Part shown: piece by piece, positions 52,477 to 61,003 of the stretch
Layout: each line of letters starts with the position of its first letter
Numbering within the stretch: the stretch's first letter is position 1
Source of the DNA: Methylobacterium sp. WL1
Lineage (GTDB): Bacteria; Pseudomonadota; Alphaproteobacteria; Rhizobiales; Beijerinckiaceae
Direction: 5' to 3'
DNA length: 64,000 nucleotides
NCBI RefSeq assembly: GCF_008000895.1
Contig: NZ_CP042823.1
Span: 5,168,501-5,232,500 of the forward strand
Made by a program: the position numbers and the translations under genes
Notes under the pieces: generated by a model
Seen by the model: the letters and a program-made list of their open reading frames with translations, nothing else
The model's database searches: none
Told to the model about the DNA's origin: nothing

Positions 52477-52629
52477 CAGGTTTGGTCGGTGCGGCTCGGG
52501 GGACTGATAGACCCGCGGCGATCGGATGCCGGGGCGAGGTACGTCCCGCTATCAGGGACGGCGACAGCAACGGGCGTGCGCATGGAGATCCTTCCGCTGC
52601 CGTCGTCGCCGGATGACAGCGTAGATGAC

Positions 52630-52666
52630 CATGAAAATGGCCCGCCGCGGCGATCCGCGGCGGGCC
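52630..52666 (-). terminator. Rho-independent terminator of the 52697-53098 gene
   Basis: Perfect stem GGCCCGCCGCGG (52639-52650) against CCGCGGCGGGCC (52655-52666). On the minus strand it is followed by ATTTTCATGG. Confidence 0.85.
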
Positions 52667-52696
52667 CTGTGACGATGGCTTAATACGTGGCCTGGC

Positions 52697-53098
52697 TCAG
52701 CAATCGTCGCCCTTGCCGGCCTTGTCACCGAGCTGCTGGTTGGCTCCCGCGTTGTTCATGGCGCCGACCGTGCCCGGCGAGGCCGGCTGCTGGCCGCCAG
52801 CGAGGTTCTTGCTGGACGTGCCGACGCCGGCGCCCTGGTCGGTCTTCGCCTCGGATCCCGGCTTCTGGCCGACCATCTGGTTGGCACCTGCGGCGTTCAT
52901 CGCGCCGACCGTGCCGGGCGAGGCGGGCTGCTGGCCGCCAGCCAGGTTCTGGCTCGACTTGTCGACGTCCGAACTCTTCGGGTTCACCTGACCCGGGGTG
53001 GGGTCCTTCGCCTTCGTCGTCCCGGTGTTGCACGGGGCGGCGAGGGCCGGCACGGCCAGGGCGAGGGTGGCCACGACGGCGATGGCAACGGATTTCAT
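52697..53098 (-). CDS. Secreted protein with two copies of a 30-residue repeat
   Basis: 133 residues. Signal peptide (IAVVATLALAVPALAAPC), then two near-identical blocks of the form NLAGGQQPASPGTVGAMN followed by (A/N)AGANQ, separated by a Lys/Glu-rich linker, and a final GKGDDC. The cysteine after the signal and the terminal cysteine may pair. Similar repeats occur in proteins near exopolysaccharide genes in rhizobia, but no function is established. Confidence 0.7.
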   Translation of the reverse strand: MKSVAIAVVATLALAVPALAAPCNTGTTKAKDPTPGQVNPKSSDVDKSSQNLAGGQQPASPGTVGAMNAAGANQMVGQKPGSEAKTDQGAGVGTSSKNLAGGQQPASPGTVGAMNNAGANQQLGDKAGKGDDC

Positions 53099-53248
53099 AA
53101 GCGTATCCTCAGAAGTCTTTGATTGTCGCTGACAAGACTTTGGACAGCCCCAGGTTCCAGGCGAAGACGGTCGCACGCGCGCGGGTGGAATCCAGCGACC
53201 GTGCCGCGCCCGCAGCCCGATCCGGCGACGCTGCGGACGCGTGCTGCG

Positions 53249-53929
53249 CTACCGGAGGGTGAGCGCGTCCAGCCAGCCCTGGGCTGCGGCGTAGCGGATG
53301 ATCTCCGCCCTGGATCTCAGGCCGAGCTTCTCGGCGGCCCGGGCCTTGTAGGTCTCGACAGACTTCACGCTGACGTCGATGCGCCGCGCGATCTCCTTGT
53401 TGCTGAAGCCCTGCGCGATCAGGCGCAACGTCTCCGTCTCCCGCGGGCTGAGCGCTTCGCCGGTTTCGGCCGGCTTGGATCCCGCCGCCGTCGCGGTGCC
53501 GTCCCCCACGGCGTGTCCGGCGACGGACGGATCGAGGTACACGCCGCCCGCCGCGACGGCGTGGACCGCCCGCAGGAGGTCCTCGGCCGCCGAGCGCTTC
53601 AGCAGATAGCCCCGGGCGCCGGCCTTCAGCAGCGGCTGGACGTAGGCGGCATCCTCGTGGACCGTCAGCACAAGCACCTTGGTCTCCGGACACTCGCCGG
53701 TGACGCGCTCCGTCAGTTCGAGACCGTTGAGGCCGGGCATCGACACGTCGAGCACGGCGACATCGGGTGCCACGGACCGGATCAGCGGCAGCGCCTCGCC
53801 GCCGTTCGTGGCCTCGCCGACCAGTTCAACCTGGGCATCGGCGTTCAGGAGCGCACGGATGCCCGCGAGGACGATGGGATGGTCGTCGGCGAGGACGACG
53901 CGGATGCGGCCCATGGATCGGTCCTTCAT
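53249..53929 (-). CDS. NarL/FixJ-family response regulator
   Basis: 226 residues. Receiver domain (RVVLADDHPIVLAGIRALL; phosphoacceptor Asp in VAVLDVSMPG; conserved Thr in VLVLTVHE; Lys in YLLKR) and a LuxR-type HTH (LSPRETETLRLIAQGFSNKEIA, then SVKSVETYKARAAEKLGL). The ATG at 53929 overlaps the kinase stop by ATGA, which favours it over ATG 53914. It would be phosphorylated by the adjacent kinase, which is frameshifted here. Targets unknown. Confidence 0.92.
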   Translation of the reverse strand: MKDRSMGRIRVVLADDHPIVLAGIRALLNADAQVELVGEATNGGEALPLIRSVAPDVAVLDVSMPGLNGLELTERVTGECPETKVLVLTVHEDAAYVQPLLKAGARGYLLKRSAAEDLLRAVHAVAAGGVYLDPSVAGHAVGDGTATAAGSKPAETGEALSPRETETLRLIAQGFSNKEIARRIDVSVKSVETYKARAAEKLGLRSRAEIIRYAAAQGWLDALTLR

Positions 53930-56009
53930 GCGCAGGGCGCTGGCGGAACGGGGATGGCGATGAACAACGTCGTGCCGACGCCCGGGGAACTCTCAAGCGT
54001 GAGCCCGCCGCCCAGGAGGGACAGGCGCTCGCGGATACCGGACAGGCCGAGGCGCGGCTTGGCCGGCGCGCGGTCCTCTGGAGATTGGGAAACGGCCTCG
54101 GGATCGAAACCGACGCCGTCATCCTCGACGATCACCCGCACCTCCCCGGCGCGGTGCTCGACCGAGACGCTGACGGTGTCGGCCCGGGCATGCTTGAGGA
54201 CGTTGGTGAGCGCTTCCTGCACGATCCGGTAGACCGCGCTCTCGGCGGAGGGCGGCAGGCGCACGGGCTCGCCGAGGATTTCCAGGTCGGCGCGGACGCC
54301 GTGGCGCTGGCCCCACTCGCGCAACTGCGTGGCGAGGGCCTCTTGCAGGCCGAGGTCGTCGAGGGCGGTCGGGCGCAGGTCGACGGCGGCGCGGTGGATG
54401 TCGCGCCCGATCTCGCCGGCGAGGGCCTGCAGCCACTGGACCTGACGCCCCGCCTCGAGGGTCGCGCCCCCGGCTGCGAGGAGCCGCTCCAGGCCCTTCA
54501 GGCCAAGTGAGAGCCCGGTCACGGTCTGGCCGACCTGGTCGTGGAGCTCGCGCGCGATCCGGCGCTGCTCGTTCTCCTGCGCCTCGCCGAGGCGGCGGAG
54601 CAGTTCGAGCCGTTCCGCTTCGGCCCGCTTGCGCGGCTCGATGTCGGACACCACGCCGTAGATCAGGCCGGCCGCGGCGGCGCCGTGCAGCCGCGGAGCT
54701 CGGCCGGCCAGGCGGACCCAGCGCGGCGCGGGGGCGAGCCCGCGACCCGGAACTCGACGTCGAGCGCGCCCCCGTCCGCAAGGCTCCTGTGCAGGTCGTC
54801 GGCGAGCCGGGCGCGGTCGTCCGGATGCACCATCCCGATCACCCTGCCGGCATCGGCCTCCGTCTCGCCGGACTCAGGGATGCCGGTCTGCCATCCCAGG
54901 AGATGGGCCGCGCGCGGCGACCCGGTCACCGTGTCCCGAACCATATCCCATCGCAGCGTTCCGAGTTCGGCGGCCTCGGCGGCGACGGCGCCCTGCTCCT
55001 GGCTCGACTTGAGCGCCAGGGAGAACCGCGCGCGCTCGCCGGCCCGCCTCTGCGCCATGTCGCGGCCCACCAGGCCGACCAGCGCCAGCGCGAGGCCGAT
55101 GCTGAGGACACTGCCGCCGGCCAGGACGAGGTAGGCGCGCAGGACCGGGGCGTTCAGCGTCGCGGCCGGCATCCCGAAATGCACCGACCAGCGCCCGGTG
55201 TCCGCCAGCGTCCGGTAGACGACCTCGACGTTCGAGCCCTCCAAGGTGGAGCCCGAGTAGAAGCCGTTGGGCGCGTGCCGGATCGCCGCCTGGAGTGCGG
55301 CGTCGGCCGGTTGCCCGAGTTCCTCCGCCTCGGCGCGGGTGCGGGCGATGGTGTTTCCGTCGGCATCGACGATGGTCCCCACCCAGCCGTCCGGCGCGCC
55401 GGCGTCGCGCAGGATCGAGCTGACCGCGTCGTTGGCGAGACCGACCGAGAGGACGTAGCGGAGGCCGCCTCCCCGGATGACAGGCACCCGCAGGGCGACG
55501 AGGCGCTTGCCCGAGACCGGGCCGACCGGGCCGATGCCGCCGACCACGGGACGCCGCGTCCGGACCACCGTATCGAAGCTCCCGCGGTCGGCGGTGGGGC
55601 CCAGCTCGTCGTCGAGGGAGCGGAGCAGGTTGACGACCTGGCGGCCGTCCGGATCGGCCAGTTCCACGGTCTCCCAGAGGGGACGCCCCGCCTTCAGTCG
55701 CTCGGCCTCGGCGTAGAAGGCGGCGAGGTCGGGCTTGTCGAGGGTGGCGGATGCAGCCTCCGCTTCGAGGACGCCGATCTGCGCGGCGATGTCGGAGGCG
55801 ACGCGCTCAGCGACGCGTGTCGCGCTCGCCACCGCGGCGCTGCGGGTCAGGTCCCGCTGTTGCTGCGCCATCAGCGTGGCCACGCAGGCGCTGAGGAGGA
55901 GCACGGGGATTGCGGCGGCGAGCGCGAGCGCGACGAAGGTGCGGCCGTTGCCCCGGCTCAGTTCGGGCCGGTCGCCGCGGCCGTCGACGTCGTCTCTCCG
56001 AAGGGGCAT
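53926..56009 (-). pseudogene. Sensor histidine kinase (Cache-PAS-HisKA_3-HATPase), frameshifted
   Basis: The first open part (56009 to about 54735) encodes a membrane helix, a periplasmic dCache-like domain (FDTVVRTRRPVVGGIG, then GTIVDADGNTIARTRAEA), a second helix (AYLVLAGGSVLSIGLALALVGLVG) and the start of a PAS domain (LRWDMVRDTVTGSPRAAHLLG). The other frame continues with RWVRLAGRAP, the HisKA_3 phosphorylation helix RRIARELHDQVGQT and an HATPase domain (EALTNVLKHARA, LGLSGIRERL). Restoring one C in the C5 run at 54730-54734 joins them as GSPPAPRW. A real mutation or a sequencing error could explain it. Confidence 0.85.
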
Positions 56010-56123
56010 ACGCGGGCACTCGAAGGGGAACGTCCGTGGTGAGCGCCGCAGCCTGCACAGTCCGCAGGCCTCTGAATCTCGCCCCGTCCGACAGCCGACG
56101 CGCGCGTCAAGGCTCCGAGTGAC

Positions 56124-56402
56124 CTAGGGTAGCGCCTCCCCCGGGTCGATGCGCGCGGCATCGTCCGACGAGACCGGTTCGATCCGGTCGCCCAGAAGGC
56201 GACGGCCGGACGCGATGACTTGCAGGACCTGCCGGTCGCCGCCTGATGCCAACACCCCGTGCTCGAGGTGCCGCAGACGTTCGATCAGGTTCGGCGGTGC
56301 GGCGTCGCGGTGCTGAAGCCCTGCCTCCACCAGAGTGGTCACCACCCGTTCCAGCCGGCCGAAGGTCCGGCCCTCGAGGGATGGCCGGTGTTTCAACTGC
56401 AT
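56124..56402 (-). CDS. Hypothetical protein, 'VIASGR-LGDR' type (copy 2)
   Basis: 92 residues: MQLKHRPSLEGRTFGRLERV, then LIERLRHLEHGVLASGGDRQVLQVIASGRRLLGDR. The QVIASGRxxLGDR motif is shared with the 43041-43295 protein. It is soluble and mostly helical. ATG 56402 was chosen because upstream sequence lacks coding character. Confidence 0.5.
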   Translation of the reverse strand: MQLKHRPSLEGRTFGRLERVVTTLVEAGLQHRDAAPPNLIERLRHLEHGVLASGGDRQVLQVIASGRRLLGDRIEPVSSDDAARIDPGEALP

Positions 56403-56504
56403 CCTCGTCCAACCTGCCCCTGGGTCGAACCGAAGCGGCACCGCCGGGGCGGTGCCATGCGGGCCGGAGGGCCGACGGTGAAAGCTTGGCACGTACCGAT
56501 GGCC

Positions 56505-56747
56505 TCAGATCCGGGACACCACCGGGCTCACGGCGGCCGCGGTCTCCACCGTCGCGGTGCCCGCCCGGTGTGCCGCGGCCGGATGGGGCACGCGCGTGCC
56601 AAGATCCCATGCCGAATTCCATGCCGCGCCGTCATAGCCCTCGTACCAGGCCCGACGCTCGCGGGAATCCCCCGGGTAGGGGCAGGCATCCCTGGGTCGG
56701 CCGAAGGTACGGGCGCGCGCGCCCTGCTTGATGACTTCCATGATCAT
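56505..56747 (-). CDS. Ribosome modulation factor-like protein
   Basis: 80 residues. The segment GRPRDACPYPGDSRERRAWYEGYDGA matches the core of RMF (Gly/Arg then CPY, a short gap, R-x-x-W-x-x-G). RMF dimerises ribosomes into inactive 100S particles in stationary phase. The C-terminal 35 residues (AAAHRAGTATVETAAAVS) are extra compared with enterobacterial RMF. Start ATG 56747 or 56741. Family assignment rests on the motif alone. Confidence 0.65.
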   Translation of the reverse strand: MIMEVIKQGARARTFGRPRDACPYPGDSRERRAWYEGYDGAAWNSAWDLGTRVPHPAAAHRAGTATVETAAAVSPVVSRI

Positions 56748-57104
56748 TGGCGCCTGTCTTCCCGCCCCCACGAAGCTTTCGTGACGGCGTCGAGTAGCGC
56801 GCGGATCGCCGGTCCCGACAAGCGTGTTCGCTCCTGGCCGCCGTTCTCACCGACACACGTCAGGATAATCCCGACGTCCCGGTGCCCGGATTACGCTTGA
56901 CCGTTGTCGTGCCGCCTATTTGGAGAAAACAGGGCGGGGCGAACGGGCCACGTGACCTGGCCGCTCAGCGCCTGGCGGTCGGGAATTCTTCTTGTCCGTC
57001 CGTGAGGCGCCGTCATCGCACCGGTCTTGTCGCCGCCAAACCTCCGCACAGTCCCGTTCTGCTCGAGCGCCGGACCGGCAAGGACCGCGCTGGCCACAAG
57101 CGCG
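56748..57104. other. Intergenic stretch, nothing recognised
   Basis: About 360 bp. It holds the promoter of the RMF-like gene and the 3' region of the Gly-rich gene. Nothing else was identified. Confidence 0.4.
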
Positions 57105-57132
57105 GCATGGGCCGCCGATGGGCGGCCCATGC
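57105..57132 (-). terminator. Hairpin after the Gly/His/Tyr-rich gene
   Basis: Stem GCATGGGCCGCC (57105-57116) against GGCGGCCCATGC (57121-57132), loop of four, 20 bp past the stop. No T-run. Confidence 0.65.
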
Positions 57133-57152
57133 TCTCTCCTCGCGTGCGGAGA

Positions 57153-57596
57153 CTAGTAGCCGCAGCCGGGATACGGGCGGCCGTAACCGTAGCGGACCGG
57201 GGCGTAGCCGTATCCATAGCCATAGCCGTAGGGGCGGCCGAAGCCGGCACCGTAATAGGCTGGCCGCACCGTCGCGGCGGCGAGCCCGAGGCCCAGGCCC
57301 GTCGCGAGACCGAGGCCGCGATAACCGCGACGGTAACCGTAGCGTCCATAGTGGCGTCCATACCCGTAGCGGGCATGGCGCAAGCCGAACCCGCGATAGC
57401 GGCCGAACCCGCGATGATGCGCGCGGAAACCGATCCCATGGAAACCGCGATGCCCTCGGAAGCCTCCGCGGTGACCGTGGAAACCGCCGTGATGTCCGTG
57501 GAAGCCATGCCCCCTGCCGAAGGGCCTCGCCTCGCTCGACGGGGCGAACAGGACGAGGCTCGATACCGCCGCGAGGGCGAGTGCGATGCGTTTCAT
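57153..57596 (-). CDS. Secreted Gly/His/Arg/Tyr-rich protein
   Basis: 147 residues. Signal peptide (MKRIALALAAVSSLVLFAPSSEA), then HGHHGGFHGHRGGFRGHRGF-type repeats that could bind metals, a glycine-zipper-like hydrophobic segment (GLGLATGLGLGLAAATV) and a GYGYGY-rich end. Its layout parallels the 31734-32147 protein. No family function is known. Confidence 0.72.
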   Translation of the reverse strand: MKRIALALAAVSSLVLFAPSSEARPFGRGHGFHGHHGGFHGHRGGFRGHRGFHGIGFRAHHRGFGRYRGFGLRHARYGYGRHYGRYGYRRGYRGLGLATGLGLGLAAATVRPAYYGAGFGRPYGYGYGYGYAPVRYGYGRPYPGCGY

Positions 57597-58110
57597 GGAG
57601 CGACTCCGAATGGGCCATGCGTGGCCGCGCGGCGGGAGGAAAGGTTCGGCCGACAGGCCGACCCGGGTGAGCGCCCCGGTCGGATGTGGCGCAACCTCTC
57701 CGGCTCACACGGTCATCTGTGCCGCCGGACGCGCTCCTTTCAGTCAGAGAAGCCCGCAACCGCGTCGGGATAAACCTGACGGCCGCCTGCAGCCCCTCCG
57801 GGCGCGGCTTGCGTTCGATGCGGAGCCATACGACGACCCCAGCCTGGTTCCGGGCGCGGTCGTGACTCGGCGCCAATCCGGGGTTCCCTCCGCCAGGCGG
57901 CAAGGAGTGCCATGAGGCAAGCGTTGGATCGAACGGCACGGCTGGTCCGCGCGCTCCGGAGACGGCCGGGCCTCGCCTCGCCGCCGGGTGGTTCCGGCAC
58001 CGGACCGGCGACCTCGACCGAACGTGCCATCGAGGATTGCGCCCGGTACGGCGGAGGACTCGCAGTGTCCGACCCCGCCCCTGACTGGGGCCGCATCCGA
58101 TATCCCGCCC
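57597..58110. other. Intergenic stretch, nothing recognised
   Basis: About 510 bp upstream of the Gly-rich gene with no convincing coding frame or RNA. It must contain that gene's promoter. Confidence 0.35.
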
Positions 58111-58323
58111 ATGACATGTCGACGTGAGCCGGGTTCGGATACCGGAGGCTCCCGGCGTCAGGCCCCCTCCGCTTGCCACAGGTGGCGACGTTGGCCCCGC
58201 GCGCTTCCGGAACCGGCCAACGACAACGGCGCCGATGCGTCGGCGCGTGGTATCCACACGCTCGGCCTCGTCATCCTCGGATGCGTCGTTGTGGTGTGCT
58301 TTCTTTTAGCCCTGATGACTTGA
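58111..58323 (+). CDS. Possible small tail-anchored membrane protein
   Basis: About 70 residues: a basic N-terminal half and a C-terminal membrane helix (LGLVILGCVVVVCFLLALM) preceded by PANDNGADASARG, a motif style common in small alphaproteobacterial membrane proteins. Coding is likely for the last 40 residues; the start is uncertain. Confidence 0.4.
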   Translation: MTCRREPGSDTGGSRRQAPSACHRWRRWPRALPEPANDNGADASARGIHTLGLVILGCVVVVCFLLALMT

Positions 58324-58512
58324 CTGGGCGTGCCGATAAACTGCTCAATCTTGAATCGGGAACCAATCCACTCCCGAGTTTTGCGATAAGTCTATGAATG
58401 CAAGGCCGTCGTGCGGGTCGGCGAGATGATTGATCCCAGGGTTTGATGGTGCACCCTTCATGTCCGCGTGAAGGGACGCGCTATTGGGTAGGTTCTTCAC
58501 GACAGCGCCACG

Positions 58513-58930
58513 ATGACGGAGGCGATCTTTCGCGCGATCCAGCATAGTCAAGCGAGCCTGAAGACGCTCTCGAAGCGCTACAGGATCAACCCGAAGACGG
58601 TCGCCGGCCAGCGCACGGCGCCGAAGGTTCCGGGATCGACGGAGCAGTGACCCGAGGACCAGACGGTCGTCGCCTTGCGCCGTCATGCGTTCCTCCCGCT
58701 CGACGCCTGCCTCGACGCGCTCCAGGCGACGATCCCGCATTTGCCCCGCTCATCGCTATCGGTGCCTGCAACGCCACGGCATCCCGACGAGCACGACGTT
58801 GCGCTGGTGAGCCGGAAGCGACCTTCAACCGCCTCACGGACTTCCCCCTTACCTCCCGCGCGCTCGGACAAACTCGCCCTCGACTACGCCTCAGCCTTCA
58901 CCCAGGCAGCTGTCACCGCCATCTGGTGCT
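58513..58930 (+). pseudogene. IS481-type transposase remnant
   Basis: The start MTEAIFRAIQHSQASLKTLS, then KRYRINPKTVA matches IS481-family transposases of rhizobia and Methylobacterium. The frame stops at 58650, then recognisable pieces continue in other frames (RRHAFLPLDACLDALQATIPH, then RYRCLQRHGI). The DDE catalytic part is missing. Several frameshifts and a large 3' deletion make it inactive. Confidence 0.75.
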
Positions 58931-58932
58931 GA

Positions 58933-59829
58933 TCAAGTCCCGATCTTCGCCGGAGTGAATTCGAGGATGACGTTCCCGCACTCCGATGGCGGTAGAAACA
59001 AATTTCCGCCTGGGCCTCGTTTGAAGGTCACAGCGTTGGTCGACCACAAGCCTTCGAGGCTATCAAAACGCGTTGTTGACACAGTGATGCTTATACCATG
59101 TGGGCTGTTGTTCTCCCACCACGGTAGTTCGCTGCTTCCGAAGCGTAAGCGCGCGGCGTCAGGGCTAACGACACGCATGACCCCGCACCCCGTATCGACA
59201 ACAAGAGACGCATCATCCCCGAACGTCGCACGCTCTCCATAGAAGGCAACGAACCGCTCCTCCAGGTCGGCGGGCCGCTCCGCGATGTATGTCACACCAG
59301 CGACAGCATTCGCGCCATTTGGGTGATCCTGCCACTCTGGAACCCAGATGAGCTCGGGCCGGTGCTGATGACAGATGAATTGCGAAACGTCTGGTTGTTC
59401 TGGATTTAGAAACAGGCCCAGCGACACGATCGCGGTATCCGGGGTTCCATCCGCCTTTTTTGTCGCACGCCGGAAATCGATGCGCCCCTGGCTGGGTAGA
59501 CCGGCTTGGCGAAGCTTTGCATGATCGGCGTCGGCATCTTTGCTGTGAAGGGCGACGAGGCCCAACCCCTCTGCCCGATCGAGAAAGCGGCCGACGTTCC
59601 GTCCGTAGCAGAAATCCTCAACCGCGTTGATCCCAAACTTACTGGGATCCGCAACGCTGATGAGTTCAATGAAGTTGTCACGGAACATCATCAATGAGAG
59701 GACCGTCCCCCATGGATGATACGAGACCGGCGAGGGGCTAAATCCGATGGCACGGTAGCGCTCTAGACACGCGGGATGATTGCGGACCGTGACCACGGGG
59801 TGGTCGATACCGAGGGGGACGTTCTGCAT
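58933..59829 (-). CDS. Glyoxalase-like (VOC superfamily) protein
   Basis: 298 residues with two tandem VOC-type halves: LGIDHPVVTVRNHPACLERYRAIGF with HPWGTVLSLMMFRDNFIELISV, and later VAGVTYIAERPADLEERFVAFYG with GNVILEF. This matches the glyoxalase-like domain of the PF13468 type, metal-dependent enzymes of unknown substrate. GC content and codon use are lower than in neighbouring core genes, and it sits between transposon remnants, so it may have been acquired. ATG 59829 was chosen from homology. Confidence 0.82.
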   Translation of the reverse strand: MQNVPLGIDHPVVTVRNHPACLERYRAIGFSPSPVSYHPWGTVLSLMMFRDNFIELISVADPSKFGINAVEDFCYGRNVGRFLDRAEGLGLVALHSKDADADHAKLRQAGLPSQGRIDFRRATKKADGTPDTAIVSLGLFLNPEQPDVSQFICHQHRPELIWVPEWQDHPNGANAVAGVTYIAERPADLEERFVAFYGERATFGDDASLVVDTGCGVMRVVSPDAARLRFGSSELPWWENNSPHGISITVSTTRFDSLEGLWSTNAVTFKRGPGGNLFLPPSECGNVILEFTPAKIGT

Positions 59830-59959
59830 CGTCTTGCCTTTTCCTGGCGCTTGGTCAGCCCGGCGTGAGCTGTGTAGACAACCGGAACATGAATACTGGT
59901 GGATCACGCCGTATGGCGCACCGACTGCCTGGTCCGGGCAGAGCTAGAGCCGTGCCCTT

Positions 59960-60535
59960 TCAGGTTGGCTCATAGGCATCGTATCCAGCAGCGGTAAGGT
60001 AGTTTCGGCACTCATCCGGTCGGACGGCGGCGAACGCGTCCTCGATGGCGATGGTCAGGCCGGCGGCGGTCCATGCTGCAGCCGTCCGGAGGAGGGCTTT
60101 GACCTTGGCAAAGACCTACTCGATCGGATTGAAGTCGGGACTGTAGGGCGGGAGGTAGAGAACCCGTGCGCCGACCGCCTCGATGGCCTCGCGCACCCCG
60201 GCGACCTTGTGGGCGTTCAAATTGTCGAGGATGACGGTGTCACCGGGCCTCAGCACCGGAGCCAGGGTGTCGGTGACGTAGGCCCGGAAACGCATACCAT
60301 TCGTGGCCCCATCGAAGACGGTCCTGGCGATCAGTCCCGTGGCGCGCAGGGCGGCGGTGATGGTGGTGGTCTTGTAGTGCCCGTGAGGCACGGCGATCCG
60401 GCAGCGCTGACCGCACGGAGCACGACCATAGCGGCGGACCATCTTCGTCGTGGCGGCCGTCTCGTCGAGGAAAACCAGGCGATCTGGATCCAGATCGGGT
60501 TGTCGCTCGAACCAGTCCTCGCGTGCAGCCTTCAC
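59960..60535 (-). pseudogene. IS630 element 1 transposase, OrfB, with premature TAG
   Basis: DDE domain: first Asp in LVFLDET, second in VILDNLNAHK, Glu in PDFNPIE. The next codon is TAG (60116-60118) where relatives have CAG (Gln). The frame continues past it for 51 codons with VFAKVKALLRTAAA to AGYDAYEPT and a stop at 59960-59962 inside the inverted repeat. A single C-to-T change therefore probably inactivated the element. Confidence 0.85.
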
Positions 60536-60915
60536 ATCCGGCCGCTCCTGCTCGGCCGCGTGGACAGCCCCTTTTTACGGGTGATCCCATGCCGGGCGAA
60601 GAAGCGCGACAAACTGCTCGTGCTCGCCCGGACGCCGCGTTCCGAGAGCCTGTCGCGCAGTTCCCGCACGAAGGAGAGCGGGTGTTCTTCGTTGAGCCGA
60701 AGGATCAGGGCCGCCTGCGCTTCCAGACGCTGCGAGTTGCGGTCGCCGCCCATGGGCTTGGGCGCGATCTGCCCGTTCTGACGGAAGCGCTCGTACCAAC
60801 GGACCGCGCTGGCCGCCCCGACCCCGAAGCGTTTGGCCGCCTGACGCCGCGATGCACCCGCTTCAATCGCAGCGACCACACGCTCGCGCAGATCCACCGA
60901 CAGGGCTGAAGGCAT
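60532..60915 (-). CDS. IS630 element 1 transposase, OrfA
   Basis: 127 residues: helix-turn-helix DNA-binding domain (RERVVAAIEAGASRRQAAKRFGV, then SAVRWYERFRQNGQ) and linker up to RPSRSGRM. It overlaps OrfB by four bases (ATGTGA area at 60532-60535). In this family OrfA and OrfB are usually joined by a programmed frameshift to give the active transposase. Confidence 0.85.
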   Translation of the reverse strand: MPSALSVDLRERVVAAIEAGASRRQAAKRFGVGAASAVRWYERFRQNGQIAPKPMGGDRNSQRLEAQAALILRLNEEHPLSFVRELRDRLSERGVRASTSSLSRFFARHGITRKKGLSTRPSRSGRM

Positions 60916-61003
60916 GGCGATCCTCCATCACAAGCCCATCCAGTGAATCACACGCCAGCCAGATCGCCTACCCCGCGCGATTCAACCCGCCAGGGCACGG
61001 CTC

